A stretch of DNA of 64,000 bases from Medicago truncatula. Its lineage: Eukaryota; Streptophyta; Magnoliopsida; Fabales; Fabaceae. Positions 20,920 through 32,402 of this stretch are shown in pieces. Below the pieces are notes generated by a model that saw nothing but the letters and a program-made list of their open reading frames with translations, ran no database searches and was not told the DNA's origin. A program made the translations under genes and the position numbers. Position 1 is the first letter of the stretch; each line of letters begins with the position of its first letter. The stretch covers positions 16,316,001 to 16,380,000 of the forward strand of contig NC_053046.1 of NCBI RefSeq assembly GCF_003473485.1, read 5' to 3'.

Positions 20920-22176
20920 AAAAAAACAAAGCATTACAAGTCTACTGTTCATATTAAATTTTCAACGCCCAGAAAGCAACCAAAATTTCCACGTACTTTC
21001 AAGTTTCAACCCCAGTCCCTACTTCCCTTGTATCCTCAGTCTCTTAGCTTAGACTATTCCATATGGGAGACATTTTTCTTGTTGACTAATCCGTATGGGA
21101 GACTTGATATTCTTTAATATATAATAAAAGAGCTTAAACTATTAAAATAAATAATTTTTCTATCAAAAAATAAAATAAGTAGTTTATAGTAGTAATTTAT
21201 AAAGTAAATATTCGAAATCACATTTAGGATTTCGTCTATCTTCAAAGAAAAAAATGATATTAAAGAAATAAAATTAAGAATCTATTAGATTTATAAAAAT
21301 AAATATAAATGTAAATTTGATACTAAAAAGTCTCAAATATTAATTAAAATTGTTTTTTTTAAGGATATTGTAAGATACCCATATTATATTGGTACTTTAA
21401 GGATATTTAACATTTCAAGGATATAAAGCATCTTTATATGCACCAATCACATATGACACTTAAAATCAAATATTTAAGAGATAAAATGAAATATAGTTTT
21501 TTTTTTTAAAAAAAAAAAGAGATAAAATAAAACATAAGAATGTGATTGAATTATTCGGATAGTTGGTGGAATGAAACGAAATAGAAAGAAATGACGTAAC
21601 GTTATTCTTATAAAGTTAAACTGATTCTATTTTATTATTTTCCTCTAAAAATAAAAGTCTAATTTATTTTATTCCATTTTATTGATTAAAAATTCATCTC
21701 CTAAAATAAACAAATAGAGTAACTGAGATTCGAACCCGACTATTACAAAAACCAATCACTCGAAAGACTGTTGTTACATATAAAAAAGAAGATATACTTA
21801 AAAAAAAAATACTTATTGTACACATCTTCTATACCATCAATATAAACTTTTCTTTAAACAATTAAATCAAAATGTATCATTAAATCTCCTTTTCATTTAA
21901 TAAAATACTAAAAAAATGTCAACTTAAAATAAAGAAGTTTCATCTATCAACACACTTCAAACTTCAATTTGAAAAGAGACGTATAAAACCAAGTAATTCA
22001 AGTGTCATCTATTCACTATAATCACCTCCTACCCAAACCAAAACCAGTGTCACCAATACACACAACACACAAATCAAAACCACTCTCACCTTACTATAAC
22101 CATAGTTAATCAATTTCTCCAACAAAAAAATAAAAAAACTATAGTTGATTAATTTCACTATAGTATCAAACCATTC
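20920..22176. other. Intergenic and promoter of the first DUF569 gene
   Basis: AT-rich, with A-runs and T-runs and no coding frame. The last 200 bases before the ATG at 22177 contain CACACAACACACAAATC-type low-complexity sequence typical of plant 5' UTRs. Confidence 0.4.
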
Positions 22177-22803
22177 ATGGAATATTTCACCAAATCAAAG
22201 ATCATTAAGCTCAAAAGCCACCAAGATAAGTACCTTATCGCCGACGACAACAACGGAAAAGTCCGTCAAAGCCGAAACGGAGCCATTAAAAGAGCTCAAT
22301 GGACAGTGGAGATAATTCAAAAACTACAAACTCATCACCACGTAATAAGGTTGAAGAGCCACAACGGAAAATATTTAACGTCAACAGAAACACCGTATCC
22401 CTTAACCCTAACAGGAAAAAGGGTAATATTAACGGAGTTAGAAAACGGTGTAGATGGTAAAAACGAATGGCAACCAATACGTGACGGGTTTCAGGTAAAG
22501 CTGAGGAGTTGTTGTGGGAGGTTTTTGAAGGGAAACGGTAGTAATCCGCCGTGGAGGAACAGTGTAACGATTGATGATTCGTTTGTGAAAATGGACGGTG
22601 TTTTGTGGGATGTTGAAGGTGTTATGGAAGATGAGTTTGAGAATTTGTTATCTTCTTTTGGTTCAGATGATGTTTCTTTTGCGTCGGATATTGCGTCGCC
22701 GATGAGTGTTTTCTCTCTTGGGTCGTCGCCGCCGGAGAGAGGAAGTTTCCAGGTGCGTTTTCTTCTCTATTTATTATTATTATTATTTTATTATTATTTT
22801 TAG
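22177..22803 (+). CDS. DUF569 protein, C-terminal exons not found
   Basis: From ATG at 22177 the protein carries one DUF569 domain, a beta-trefoil fold of the actin-crosslinking (fascin-like) type. Markers: IKLKSHQDKYLIADD (9-23), VIRLKSHNGKYLTSTETP (56-73), EWQPIRDGFQVKLRS (96-110), GNGSNPPWRNSVTIDD (119-134), LWDVEGV (143-149). Its ligand is unknown. It is related to the gene at 29159-30906. By that gene's structure exon 1 should end at 22752 with the donor CAG|GTGCG; the stop at 22801 lies in what would be intron. I found no exon for the LQLPPN-type C-terminal domain between 22753 and 29000. It is therefore truncated, or its last exons are lost, and a short 208-codon product may be made. 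Confidence 0.8.
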   Translation: MEYFTKSKIIKLKSHQDKYLIADDNNGKVRQSRNGAIKRAQWTVEIIQKLQTHHHVIRLKSHNGKYLTSTETPYPLTLTGKRVILTELENGVDGKNEWQPIRDGFQVKLRSCCGRFLKGNGSNPPWRNSVTIDDSFVKMDGVLWDVEGVMEDEFENLLSSFGSDDVSFASDIASPMSVFSLGSSPPERGSFQVRFLLYLLLLLFYYYF

Positions 22804-22845
22804 CTTGGTCTAGTAGTCGGGTGGCCAGCTCACACGATTATTCCT

Positions 22846-22990
22846 CGTGAACTTAGCTCAATCGGTAGCGATGCATGCAAAATAGTTCGAATCACGGACA
22901 CCATCAATAAAAAAGCTCACATAATTTAGACCTTAATCTCTGCATAAATTATGCAATGTTCATGTCAATTAAGTTAAGCTCACGGTACTA
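22846..22990 (+). repeat. tRNA-derived SINE-like repeat
   Basis: TTAGCTCAATCGGTAG resembles a tRNA A-box and AGTTCGAATCAC a B-box, with suitable spacing. No cloverleaf is completed, so it is a SINE remnant and not a tRNA gene. Confidence 0.4.
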
Positions 22991-23258
22991 ATTTTTATTT
23001 TATTTTATTACAAATGGTTTTGTCTTTTTTAGCAAAAATTCATTGTTTTCGAAGATTTTGATGTTGATTGAATATTATGACTTTTATTTATTTCGCGGCA
23101 CATTGCACGCGTCAACTAGGTACAAGAATGCGTGTGAATTGATGAAAACTAAATTGAAACATCAATTCAGAAAATAAGAATAATTGAGAAAAAAATGTTT
23201 TTATTTTTTGAGCAATTGAGCAAAATATACTTAGAATTGAATAATATTGTATAAGAAA

Positions 23259-23432
23259 TTGTATATATAAACAATTATACATGAATGAAATACAAACGAG
23301 CAATAAACTTCGTCGTTAATCTTTTTTTTATGGTCAAATAAGTCCTTGTATATATAAACAATTATACATGAATGAAATACAAACGAACAATAAACTTCGT
23401 CGTTAATCTTCTTTTTATGGTCAAACGAGTCA
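23259..23432. repeat. Tandem repeat, two units of 87 bp
   Basis: The unit containing ACAATTATACATGAATGAAA and CTTCGTCGTTAATCTT occurs at 23259-23345 and again at 23346-23432 with few differences, so it is a recent local duplication. Confidence 0.85.
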
Positions 23433-24406
23433 TCTTAAACACAACATTCATACATTTAAAAAATATAAAAGTGCGTTTGAAATTTAAATGAATAAGTATA
23501 ATTAATTTACCTTTTGAAAAAAGTATGCTTATCTGTTAAAAAAAGTAAAGTCATTTTAAAACAATTTTTAATATTTCTTGTTCTCTCTTAAAAGCTCAGT
23601 TCGAAACTTGACATCAAAGAGATTTTTTTTTTTCCTTTCAAACATCAAGAATTAGTCTAATTAAAATAATATTTTAATGATAATGAGTTTTAACTTTTAA
23701 GTATTTTTTTTTTTGGTCAAGAACTTTTAAGTATTTAATATATTTAAATGATTACCTCAGATACTAGCCGAATGGTCATAATTTTTTGTTCGGTAACCTC
23801 AATATACTAGGTTTTGTGTCGTCTTATAAACAATTGTAAATGATCATTAATACCACAAGTTAAAAAAAAATACAAGAATTTAACCAATTATTGTTAAAGT
23901 CAACTTTTTTTATAATTTGATAATTCATATGGATTCATTATAGATTATCTTATGTGTACTCTTAAGCAATTATTGTTAAAGTCAACTTTTTTTTTTTTCT
24001 TCATAATTTGATGATTTATATTGATTGTGGGCATGTATCAATTTGATAGTTTATATTGTCAAAAGAAAATCTCTGCCATTGAATGCATGATAAAAATACT
24101 TTTTTTTTTCTTGTGGTGACTTAAAAATTTATTTGAACGCAATCAAATAACTTTCAAGTTTGTTTTTTGTTTGACTAAAAGAAAAATTTATTAAGATTGG
24201 TCGAGAGTTATATTGGATAATTGCTCTATGAATCATGAATTGTTCAAAAGTCCTTTAAATTTATCGGTTTATAACATCTGTCTGATCTCACAAAATCTAT
24301 AGAGCAATTTTCTTTATATGGAGAGTTTCTTCGATCCAATATCTGTTTGGGTCATACACTGTAAATTGGGCCATGATGTGAACAGCCCAGTTACACATTC
24401 AATCCA
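23433..24406. other. Intergenic, no gene seen
   Basis: AT-rich. ATTATTGTTAAAGTCAACTTTTTT is present twice (about 23891 and 23969), each followed by TAATTTGAT, an old direct repeat of about 80-bp period. No domain or frame is recognised. Confidence 0.4.
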
Positions 24407-24415
24407 AATATTATA

Positions 24416-25203
24416 GACTGTTACTTTTCCCACCCTCTTCATTTCTCGCGCGCCTTATTTTTTTTCTTCCAAAAATGTCCTTGAGATTTTCAAAGTTTAA
24501 AATCCGAAATGGTGTTTTCCTTTATTATAGGGTGAAAAAAATGAGTTATTCACCAATTCAGATTTTATAATTCGAAAAAATCTGAAAATCTAAAAAAATA
24601 GGCGCGTTATTTGATTTTTCGGATAATAGAATCCAAACACCCCCTAAACGCCTTTTTTTCATGGTGCTGATGCAGTTCGGATTACGTAATCCAAACAGCA
24701 CCAACACCAATTCTAAACATGTTTGTAACATGGATAGTCATTTTAATGATAATACTAATCTTCATAACTCTCATCCTTGTATTTTTATGATCAAGACTAC
24801 CTTAGAAGGGACTTCTTACGGGACTCCGCCCCTCAAAATTCAAAATTTTATCGTTTAGACCCTTTTTTTCATGGTGCTAATGCAGTTCGGATTACCTAAT
24901 CCAAACTACATCAGCACCAATTCTGAACATGTTTGTAACATGAATAGTCGTTTTAAGGACAATATTAATCTTCCAAACTCTTATCCTTGTGTTTTTATGA
25001 TTTTATTTGACATGGATAGACCCTTTTTTTGTTGTTTATAAAAGCAAAATTCAAAATTGTTGAAATGGGAGAGATTATGATTGCTGATTATACATAAGGA
25101 TAGTTTGGATTATGAAATCCGAACTCGTCTGGATTATGAAATCTGAATTTTGAAAATTTTATAAGGTGCGTGAGAGTACCATAGGGTGGGAAAAGTAATA
25201 GTT
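24416..25203. mobile_element. MULE-type TIR element with internal tandem duplication
   Basis: A perfect 9-bp duplication AATATTATA lies on both sides (24407-24415 and 25204-25212). The inverted ends are GACTGTTACTTTTCCCACCC and, as the reverse complement, AACTATTACTTTTCCCACCC. Similarity continues inward for about 90 bp. It has no transposase. A 210-bp internal unit is duplicated (see the next entry). Confidence 0.75.
24651..25030. repeat. Direct repeat of 210-bp period inside the TIR element
   Basis: CCTTTTTTTCATGGTGCTGA (24651) recurs at 24861. Both are followed by GCAGTTCGGATTAC, AACATGTTTGTAACATG and CTTATCCTTGT-like sequence. A third start (ACCCTTTTTTT) is seen near 25019. Confidence 0.8.
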
Positions 25204-25242
25204 AATATTATATTTATACCTATTAATAAAGACAATAAAAAA

Positions 25243-25657
25243 GGGTTAAATATGTGTTTGGTACCTATAAATATGTCAACTTTTTGTTTTAGTCCCTCTA
25301 AAAAGTTTCTTCAATTTTTAGTCCCTAAAAATTTTTCCATCTTCACTTTTGGTCCCTCCTTTAAAGTAAACTCATATGTAGAATAAAATTTTGCAGAAAA
25401 ATTCATAATATTATGAGAATCTCTCCAAAAAAAATTTTAGAATTTTTAAACAAAACATGAATTTAATACACAATTTCATTAAAAAAAATACAAAAAATAA
25501 CTTTAAAATTGGGACCAAAAGTAGTGATTGAAAATTTTATAGGGATTAAAAGTTGAAGGAAAAATTTAGAGGGACTAAAACGAAAAGGTTAGATATATAT
25601 ATATATTTTTTTTGTGGTGAAAAGATTGTATATTTATAGGGACCAAAAACATATTTA
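25243..25657. mobile_element. MULE-type MITE, copy 2 (right end degraded)
   Basis: Starts GGGTTAAATATGTGTTTGG and carries the same left and right phrases as the copies at 20454 and 48431. The right end stops at CATATTTAA without CCC. AATAAAAAA precedes it (25234-25242) and a similar A-rich sequence follows. A TA run with T-rich insert breaks the right part near 25593-25625. Confidence 0.7.
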
Positions 25658-26376
25658 ATAAAAAAAAATCTAGGTACTTTCTAATAATGGAAAAGGTTTT
25701 TTAAACCTTGAGACTTTCTTTAACCCTAGTATGGCTAGGAGATTTAGTTCACCTAAACTTATAGTAACCATATGTGACCATATTTTTGTGAAATTTTTGT
25801 GCCTATATCTTCTTTTATAAATATATCAATAAAGACCAATATAGTTTTCAATATTTAATGTCTATAAGAATGAAATAGATACAATGATTCTCATAAAAAG
25901 TCATGTGAAATTTGAAATAAAAATATTTTTATATAAAGTATAATATCTAAGAATACATTTTTAGTGATTGTTAAGTGATTGTTCTCATTTATCATTTAAG
26001 TTTCTACACACTCAAACCAACCATCGAATGAATTGAGTTTTATTTTATTTTTTTGTGAAGTTGGTGGGAAGTTTTTCTTGCAATTCAGTTGGCTCTTTGA
26101 TTCTGTTGACCAGGTTGATCCTTTTACTAAGAATCAACTTACGTTTTGGATGGGGCAATTGAAATTTTATAATATTCAAATGAAGAATGCCTTTTAAAAA
26201 GTTATAACACCATTTTAATAACACACACATATATGACCCAAAAGTAAAATAAGTAACATGCATAAAATATATCTTGAATTAAATATTTAGAATTGATGTG
26301 TGTAATACATAATTGATTTTTTTAAACTCATGTCCATTAAAAATTTGGGTGCTCAGACGTGGAGTGCTTTTTAGCC

Positions 26377-26378
<2 letters not shown>

Positions 26379-26440
<62 letters not shown>
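26379..26440. repeat. AT dinucleotide microsatellite, about 31 repeats
   Basis: An uninterrupted alternation of A and T, 62 bases long. It is expected to be length-polymorphic and able to form a cruciform. Confidence 0.95.
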
Positions 26441-26443
<3 letters not shown>

Positions 26444-26868
26444 TGCTACATGCCTTCACCAACAATTTTCCACTAACGAAATTGTGATAACACACGTCAC
26501 ACACAAATATTTTCACAACAATAAACTATTAAACGCACTCCTTAAAGTTGGAGAAAAGTGGTCGATATATGTATCCGCAACATTAAGCATATGATGTGTA
26601 AAGAAAAATAAAAATTGATCTCAAAATTGAATGGCATTAGATGTTTCCTTGTATCTAATGAATAACTTGTTGAATTGGATATATTAGAATCATGTTATAT
26701 AATGTGAAAAACTTGTAGAATCATATTATAACATTACCTAAAGTCTAAAGCTAAAGAAGTTTTTTTTCTTAACAACCTAAAGAAATAGTTTACACATGGA
26801 ATTACTCGCCTCCCTTAGTAGATGAAAGCATTTACGAGCGAATGGAGTAGGCACATAGTTATAAGATA

Positions 26869-27149
26869 GGGTTAATGGTGCTTTACCTTCCTTAATATAG
26901 GTTATTTTTTGTTTTCCCTCCTGTAATTTTTTTTTTTTTATTTACCTCCTGTAATTTTTTTTTTTTGGAATACCCCCCCTAATAGGTCATAAAAAAACAA
27001 AAAAAATTCTAAAAGAATAAAATAAAGTCGTTTTTTTATGACCTATTAGGGGGTATTCCAAAAAAAATATATTTTACAGGGAGTAAATCAAACAAAATAT
27101 TTTACAGGGGAAAACAAAAAATGACCTATATTATAGGGGGTAAATGACC
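26869..27149. mobile_element. MITE of a second family
   Basis: The left part GGGTTAATGGTGCTTTACC, then TTTTTTGTTTTCCC, is mirrored at the right (GGGGAAAACAAAAAATGACC). The centre has an inverted pair around GACCTATTAGGGGGTATTCC. The flanks TATAAGATA and TATAAAGTA may be an eroded 9-bp duplication. A relative is at 31293-31547. Confidence 0.6.
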
Positions 27150-27158
27150 TATAAAGTA

Positions 27159-28191
27159 TTTGGAAATACATTTAAAATTGATGATTAATGTTCTAAATTT
27201 TAGTCAATCTACTTGAAAATACAAATACAAAATATGAGTCGTTCCATCTTGTTTACATGAATTCATATGTAAATCTAAATTTTACTTTCATATATGAGCT
27301 AACAATATTTTGTTTAATTAAGTAGAAATGAAGTGAGTTACTTAATTTGGCCAAAATATATCTAACATCTAGTGTATACGTTAGTTTCATGCATTTGTCG
27401 CTATGCAATCGACATGACTCATAGCTTCCACATCACGCATTTTCCCTTTTCATTATTGCAATCGACATTTTCTCTTACTAATATTTTTATAATTGAAAAT
27501 GACAAGAAAATGAAAACAAAAACTAAAGGAATAAACCAAACATCACATGTTTATTTTTACTTAACCAAACATCACAACTTAATTTCTTTGTTATCCACAA
27601 ACACGTCAAGGCAACGGTAACACGACAAAGAGCATTTTCTATCAACTTCCATATTATAGGATCCACCATAGCATATACCATATATACGTGATTTCCCAAT
27701 CAGGAATGATTATTGAAATGGGGGGTGAGTCAGCAATTCTATCTAACTTTCAGTAAGAAATTAGTTTGATTTAGTTACTGATTTTCTTGAAAGCTTATTA
27801 GTTAAGTTTATAAACATCATTGTCACACTCAAATCGACTAAATCTCATTCGATTCGGTACGTTTCATAAATTCATTTTATTAGTTATGAAATCTTTGCTA
27901 TATGAGACTCATTGTTCAAGGAATGTCAATTTTAGGTCCATATGAGTCATACCTATTGTATTGTTTTACTAAACAAAGTTTTTAACCTTATATGGTCTGA
28001 TAGAATCAAGTCAATAGTTGCCATTTGCCCGGTCTTATCTGCTTAGTTAAAGTATTCCGAATTGCATACCATATAGGGATGGGCAAACACGGGTCAACCC
28101 GATTAACCCGATATAAATTTACACATTTGGTTTGGGTAAAATCGAATTACTGGTTATTCAGGTGAATTTTATGGATTTATTGAAAATATAA
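27159..28191. other. Intergenic, no gene seen
   Basis: About 1 kb of AT-rich sequence without a recognised domain, clear repeat ends or long frame. Confidence 0.4.
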
Positions 28192-28200
28192 TTATTTTAA

Positions 28201-28600
28201 GGGAACTTTTACGGTACACTTCATAAATTGAGGTGTACCGGAACTCCTGCTTTATAAATTGATCATTTTATGAAGTAAAGAGCTACTAGTCAATGTTTAC
28301 ATTTTAGAAAACATCATTTTATAATAAAAAAAACATTATTTCATTGTTTATAAGAATCATATTAAATTTTTAACATTTTCTTATAAAAAATAATCAATAT
28401 TTTTCGTTATGAGTAAAAAAAAATTAAAAAAATTAAATTTTATTTCATCAACGCTTTTGGTAAATAAGATTTAATTTTTATAATTGTCAACGATAGAAAA
28501 TACTTCTTTTTCTTAAAAAAAAAACAACTCATTTAATTATTAAATTAAGGATTTGGTGTACTGGTACACTCAAATAATTGGATGTACCATAAAATTTGCC
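28201..28600. mobile_element. MITE with eroded 9-bp duplication
   Basis: The ends GGGAACTTTTACGGTACAC and, as the reverse complement, GGCAAATTTTATGGTACAT are related. The flanks are TTATTTTAA (28192-28200) and TTATCGTAA (28601-28609). The phrase TGAGGTGTACC/TGAGTGTACC is also inverted. No coding content. Confidence 0.6.
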
Positions 28601-29158
28601 TTATCGTAATTCTTATTTTTAATTAGAATAAATATTTAATAAAACTTTCTAAAGAATGATGAGTAGAAAACAAAAATGATTTTTATTATTCATACCGACA
28701 TAAATAAATTAGATTACTATAGAGGAAACTAAAAACCGTGACCCTTCACAAGTAGAACCTTCCTCACTCAAAACACACGCAACTTAAATTGAACCGAAGA
28801 GATTATTACAAACCCGCTTCACCCACGCAATTGCCTCTTCACCCAAACGTGTTATCTCAGTTGCAACTATTGACTATGTCTCTTCTCACATTTTTCACAT
28901 AAACTTTCAATTATTCAAACCAAAACACCCACAATTTTCACCTATCATTAAACCATTAAAATAATAACATCAATCATCATTAAAATCCAATAAACGCACC
29001 ACTTTTCATTCCCATATAAAAACCCACCACCACCCACAACACATTTCATTTCCCTCTCACCAACAAAAAAATATACGAACCTCTTTATTCTATATTAAAA
29101 TTCTCATCTGTAATTTTTGTATTACGAATCGAAGTTACAAGAGCTGAATCTCATAACC

Positions 29159-30906
29159 ATGCAGACAACAAAGCCTAACAAGCTTCGAAGCGGAATGGAC
29201 TTCTTCCACAGAGCAAAAGCAGTCCGTCTTCGCAGCCACCACGACAAATATCTCTTAGCAGAAGAAGATGAAGAATCCGTTACACAAGGCAGAAACGGTT
29301 CATCAAACAACGCAAGATGGTACGTAGAATATGTACCAAACTACGACAACGTTGTTCGTCTCAAAAGCTGTTACGGAAAATACCTAACAGCTTCGGACAC
29401 TCCATTTCTCCTCGGCATGACTGGTAGAAAAGTGCTTCAAACTAGTCCAAAGACTTTGGATTCATCTGTTGAATGGGAGCCTATTAGAGATGGTGTTCGT
29501 GTGAAGCTGAAGACGAGGTATGGGAATTTTCTTAGAGGGAATGGTGGGTTGCCACCGTGGAGGAATACTGTGACGCATGATATTCCGCATAGGACTGTTA
29601 CTCAAGATTGGGTTTTGTGGGATGTTGATGTTGTTGAGATTCATGTTAGTAAACAGCAACCTTCTGCTCCAGCTTTTGAAACTAGCATGCCTCCTTCTCC
29701 TGCTGTGGCGGTGGCTCCTCCTAGTGTTTCTAGAAGCTTTTCTAGACAACAGGTATGGTTTGTTCTTTGAAAAGTTTTGATTTTTTTATCTGGGTTGTTT
29801 TGGTTTAGTTTGGAATTTGTTATGTGTGATTTATTCTTTGGAAAGTATCAATTTGATTTATGTGGGTTGTTTTGATTTAGCTTGAAATTAGATATGTACT
29901 ATGAAGAACAAATGCTCATCAGATTGGGTGTGTGTGACATGATTATATTGAATTATGTTATTTTTTCAAATTATTATCAGAGTTGACGTGTCGGGGTCAA
30001 GGTCGGTGTCTAAGCACTTCATAGGATATGTTTTTTCTATAAAAAAAAAAAAAAATTGGTTCATTCAAAAGTGTCAATTTTTTTTATCTGGGATGTTATT
30101 ATTTTGCTTGAAATCAGATATGTGATTTATTGTTTGAGAAGTATCAATATCTTTTATCTGGGTTATCTTGGTTAAGCTTGGAATTTTGATTCAATCACCA
30201 ATTTAGTTTTATGAAGTGCTGTTGATTTAGTTACTGAAATTGATGAAATTTTAAAATGTTTTTTTTTTTATAGGGGGTTGGGTAACTCAATTGGTTTAAA
30301 GTAAATGATAATGAGTTAAAGTCCTCGGTTCGAACCCGAACCAAGTATATTTTATTTGGTTTTTTGCTTCTTTGGTTAATTGTGATTGGTTTTATTTGCA
30401 GTCGAAGGATGATGCATCTCCTAGGAAGATGGAGGGGCGAATTATCTACTACTATGTTGCTGAAGATGATGCAGAAGTAAGTGATGAAGGTGTGCAGGGA
30501 TATTCTTTGGTTTTCAAAGGGAATGGAGTTGAAGAATTGAGCAAGAAGTTTGAGGAAGAGACAGGGTTAGAGGGAATCATTGTGTGTACTAAGAGTCCTT
30601 TGAATGGAAAGCTTTACCCTCTTCGTTTGCAGCTTCCTCCAAATAATGTCACTATGCAGGTTGTTTTGGTTCTTCCTTTCTCAAAAGGTTAGAATTCTTT
30701 TCGCCCTTTTTTGGTTGTTCTAATTTGAGTGCTTGCATTGTATTATATACATCATTTACTTTCTTGTTTTACAGTATTTCTTACATCATTTACTTTATTT
30801 TTTTACAGTATTTCTTACATCATTTATCTATGTATCAATTTTGACATTTGCTTCATTTTCTTGTGTTTCAGTGGCAAGAGAGTTGGAGGAACAAGGTTTG
30901 CTTTGA
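29159..30906 (+). CDS. DUF569 protein, three exons
   Basis: Exons 29159-29752, 30402-30687 and 30872-30906 join in frame to 304 codons plus stop. Donors are CAG|GTATGG and AAG|GTTAG; acceptors are TTTGCAG and TTTCAG. The N-terminal DUF569 (fascin-like beta-trefoil) has AKAVRLRSHHDKYLLA (17-32), VVRLKSCYGKYLTASDTP (64-81), EWEPIRDGVRVKLK (104-117) and LPPWRNTVTHD (131-141). A Pro/Ser-rich linker ends exon 1. The C-terminal domain has GRIIYYYVAEDDAE, then CTKSPLNGKLYPLRLQLPPN, and ends KVARELEEQGLL, the usual end for this family. ATGs at 29117 and 29195 are also in frame. The one at 29195 (MDFFHRAKAVRL) matches the common family start and would give 292 residues. The biochemical function is unknown; an actin link is suggested by fold only. 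The mRNA probably runs from about 29050 to about 31200. Confidence 0.92.
29765..30250. repeat. Intronic degenerate direct repeats
   Basis: Intron 1 of the DUF569 gene contains three to four related stretches with TTTTATCTGGGTTGTTTTGG, TAGCTTGAAATTAGATATGT and GTGATTTATT (near 29783, 29855, 30085 and 30155). They form an old internal duplication about 75 bp apart. Confidence 0.6.
30275..30360 (+). repeat. tRNA-derived SINE in DUF569 intron 1
   Basis: GGGTAACTCAATTGGTTTAA (A-box-like) is followed by GGTTCGAACCCG, a good B-box. A T-rich tract surrounds it. It lies 40 bases before the exon 2 acceptor region. Confidence 0.5.
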
Positions 30907-31292
30907 GAAGCCAGATTTTGCAACACATGGCCTTTGTACATACTACATTAATGGTTCAAGCTTCTAAGAGTTATATGTGAGAATGTGTTGTAACTTATAA
31001 GTTCCTCCTTATAATAGTCCATTGCATTTGTTCAGCAGATTCCTGTTGAAGCAGCTTAAAGTTGCCATGGAAATGGATCATAAGTATAACAACAATGTTC
31101 AATGGTTTTGTAATGTTATAGGCTTCAAGATTGTTCTCTAGGTGATGCTATGACATGTTAATATAAGTTTTGTCAGAATCAGATAAAGGTTTTTTGATTA
31201 TATATAAATTTATGATTTATGATATACTATTGAAATCTTGAAGCATTTTCTTGAGTTTAATTATCACCTTTCAGTGGAGTCAATTTTTTTTA

Positions 31293-31547
31293 GGGTTAAC
31301 AGTGTTTTACCCCTGTAATATAGGTCATTTTCAGTTTTCTCTCTGTAAAATATTTTTGTTTTAGAATACCTCCTAATAGGTCATTCAAAAACGAAAAATT
31401 TTGCAAAAAAAAAAAGTTGGTTTTTGAATGACTTGTTAAGGGTATTCCAAAACAAAAACATTTTACAGGGGCTAAATCAAAAAAATAATTTTACAGAGGG
31501 GAAAACAAAAAATGACCTATATTATATGAGGGTAAAGCACTATTAAC
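31293..31547. mobile_element. MITE, second copy of the 26869 family
   Basis: Left end GGGTTAACAGTGTTTTACCCC, and reverse complement of the right end GTTAATAGTGCTTTACCC. The inner phrases about ATAGGTCATTTT and TTTTACAGGGG are inverted as in the copy at 26869. It lies just beyond the likely 3' end of the DUF569 gene. Confidence 0.65.
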
Positions 31548-31805
31548 TTTTTTTTTTTTTTTATCATTTTCGGTGTAAAAATGTTTTATATGCATCTTTT
31601 TTATATACGCAAATCTCAATACGACGTTTTGTATTCATTTAATGATGTGTGCCACACCATTACATATATGTGAAATATTTTACGGTCAAAATTATAATTG
31701 TATATAAATTAAATTTTTTAGGGTAACTTCTTTCATGGTCAGAGATTAGCATGACATTGACACTCAATCAAGCCTCTAAGTTGTCAATGTGCTAATATCG
31801 CATAA

Positions 31806-32085
31806 GGGTCTGTTTAGATTGGTTTATTTTTGAGTTTATGCAAATATAATTTATGCAAATAACTAAACTTTTATGTTAATTCCTAAGTTGTCACGAACAA
31901 AAATTGCATATTCATATTCGTCAAAAAAACAAATATTGTATCTTTATAGGCTATTTTTTTGATAAATTTATAGGTTATTTTTTATAAACAACCTTGATAA
32001 GTTTATGAGTAATACATAATGTTTATTTATTTACATAAGCTGTTTTATATAAACTCAAAAACAAGACAATCCAAATGGACTCTAA
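31806..32085. mobile_element. MITE, inverted-repeat ends
   Basis: GGGTCTGTTTAGATTGGTTT on the left, then TTTTTGAGTTTAT, are mirrored on the right by ATAAACTCAAAAACAAGAC and AATCCAAATGGACTC. A related piece (CCAATCCAAACGG) begins the duplicate region at 48116. Confidence 0.5.
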
Positions 32086-32159
32086 GCCGAAAATTGGACG
32101 TGTAGCCAAACACTCGATCTGGGTTTTAGACATGTAGAACATTAAGCAAATCCATTTTA

Positions 32160-32281
32160 AACTCACTTGGGTTGGCCTAGTGGTATTGGCTTGGGACTTG
32201 GAGTGTGCTCCTCCTCAAGGTCTCATGTTCGATTTTCACAGTATCAATTTGAGTGAGCTAATTTAACTTCTTCAAAAAAAT
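32160..32281 (+). mobile_element. Au-type SINE with 12-bp target duplication
   Basis: AAATCCATTTTA lies on both sides (32148-32159 and 32282-32293). The body has TGGCCTAGTGGTATTGGC and GTGTGCTCCTCCTCAAGGTC, then a degraded B-box (ATGTTCGATT). The duplicate region at 48190-48215 has the unoccupied site. Related copies are at 53348-53475 and 58148-58230. Confidence 0.85.
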
Positions 32282-32402
32282 AAATCCATTTTATTTTCAT
32301 CTTTGTAAAAAAAAAAATTGTCAGACTGTGCGGAACAAGTAACAATGTTAACATGATATGTGATAATTTATTTAAACAAAACATGATTTGATACTTTTTT
32401 TT

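Noticed and set aside
23259..23432. CRISPR-like or satellite array
   Set aside because: Only two direct 87-bp units with no spacers, in a plant nuclear context; a simple local duplication.
26313..26594. Frame with an Ile-Tyr repeat
   Set aside because: Produced by translation of the AT microsatellite; no flanking similarity.
30275..30360. Possible tRNA gene
   Set aside because: Good A-box and B-box but no acceptor stem or anticodon arm can be drawn; better explained as a SINE. The same holds for 22846, 34276, 36325 and 62385.
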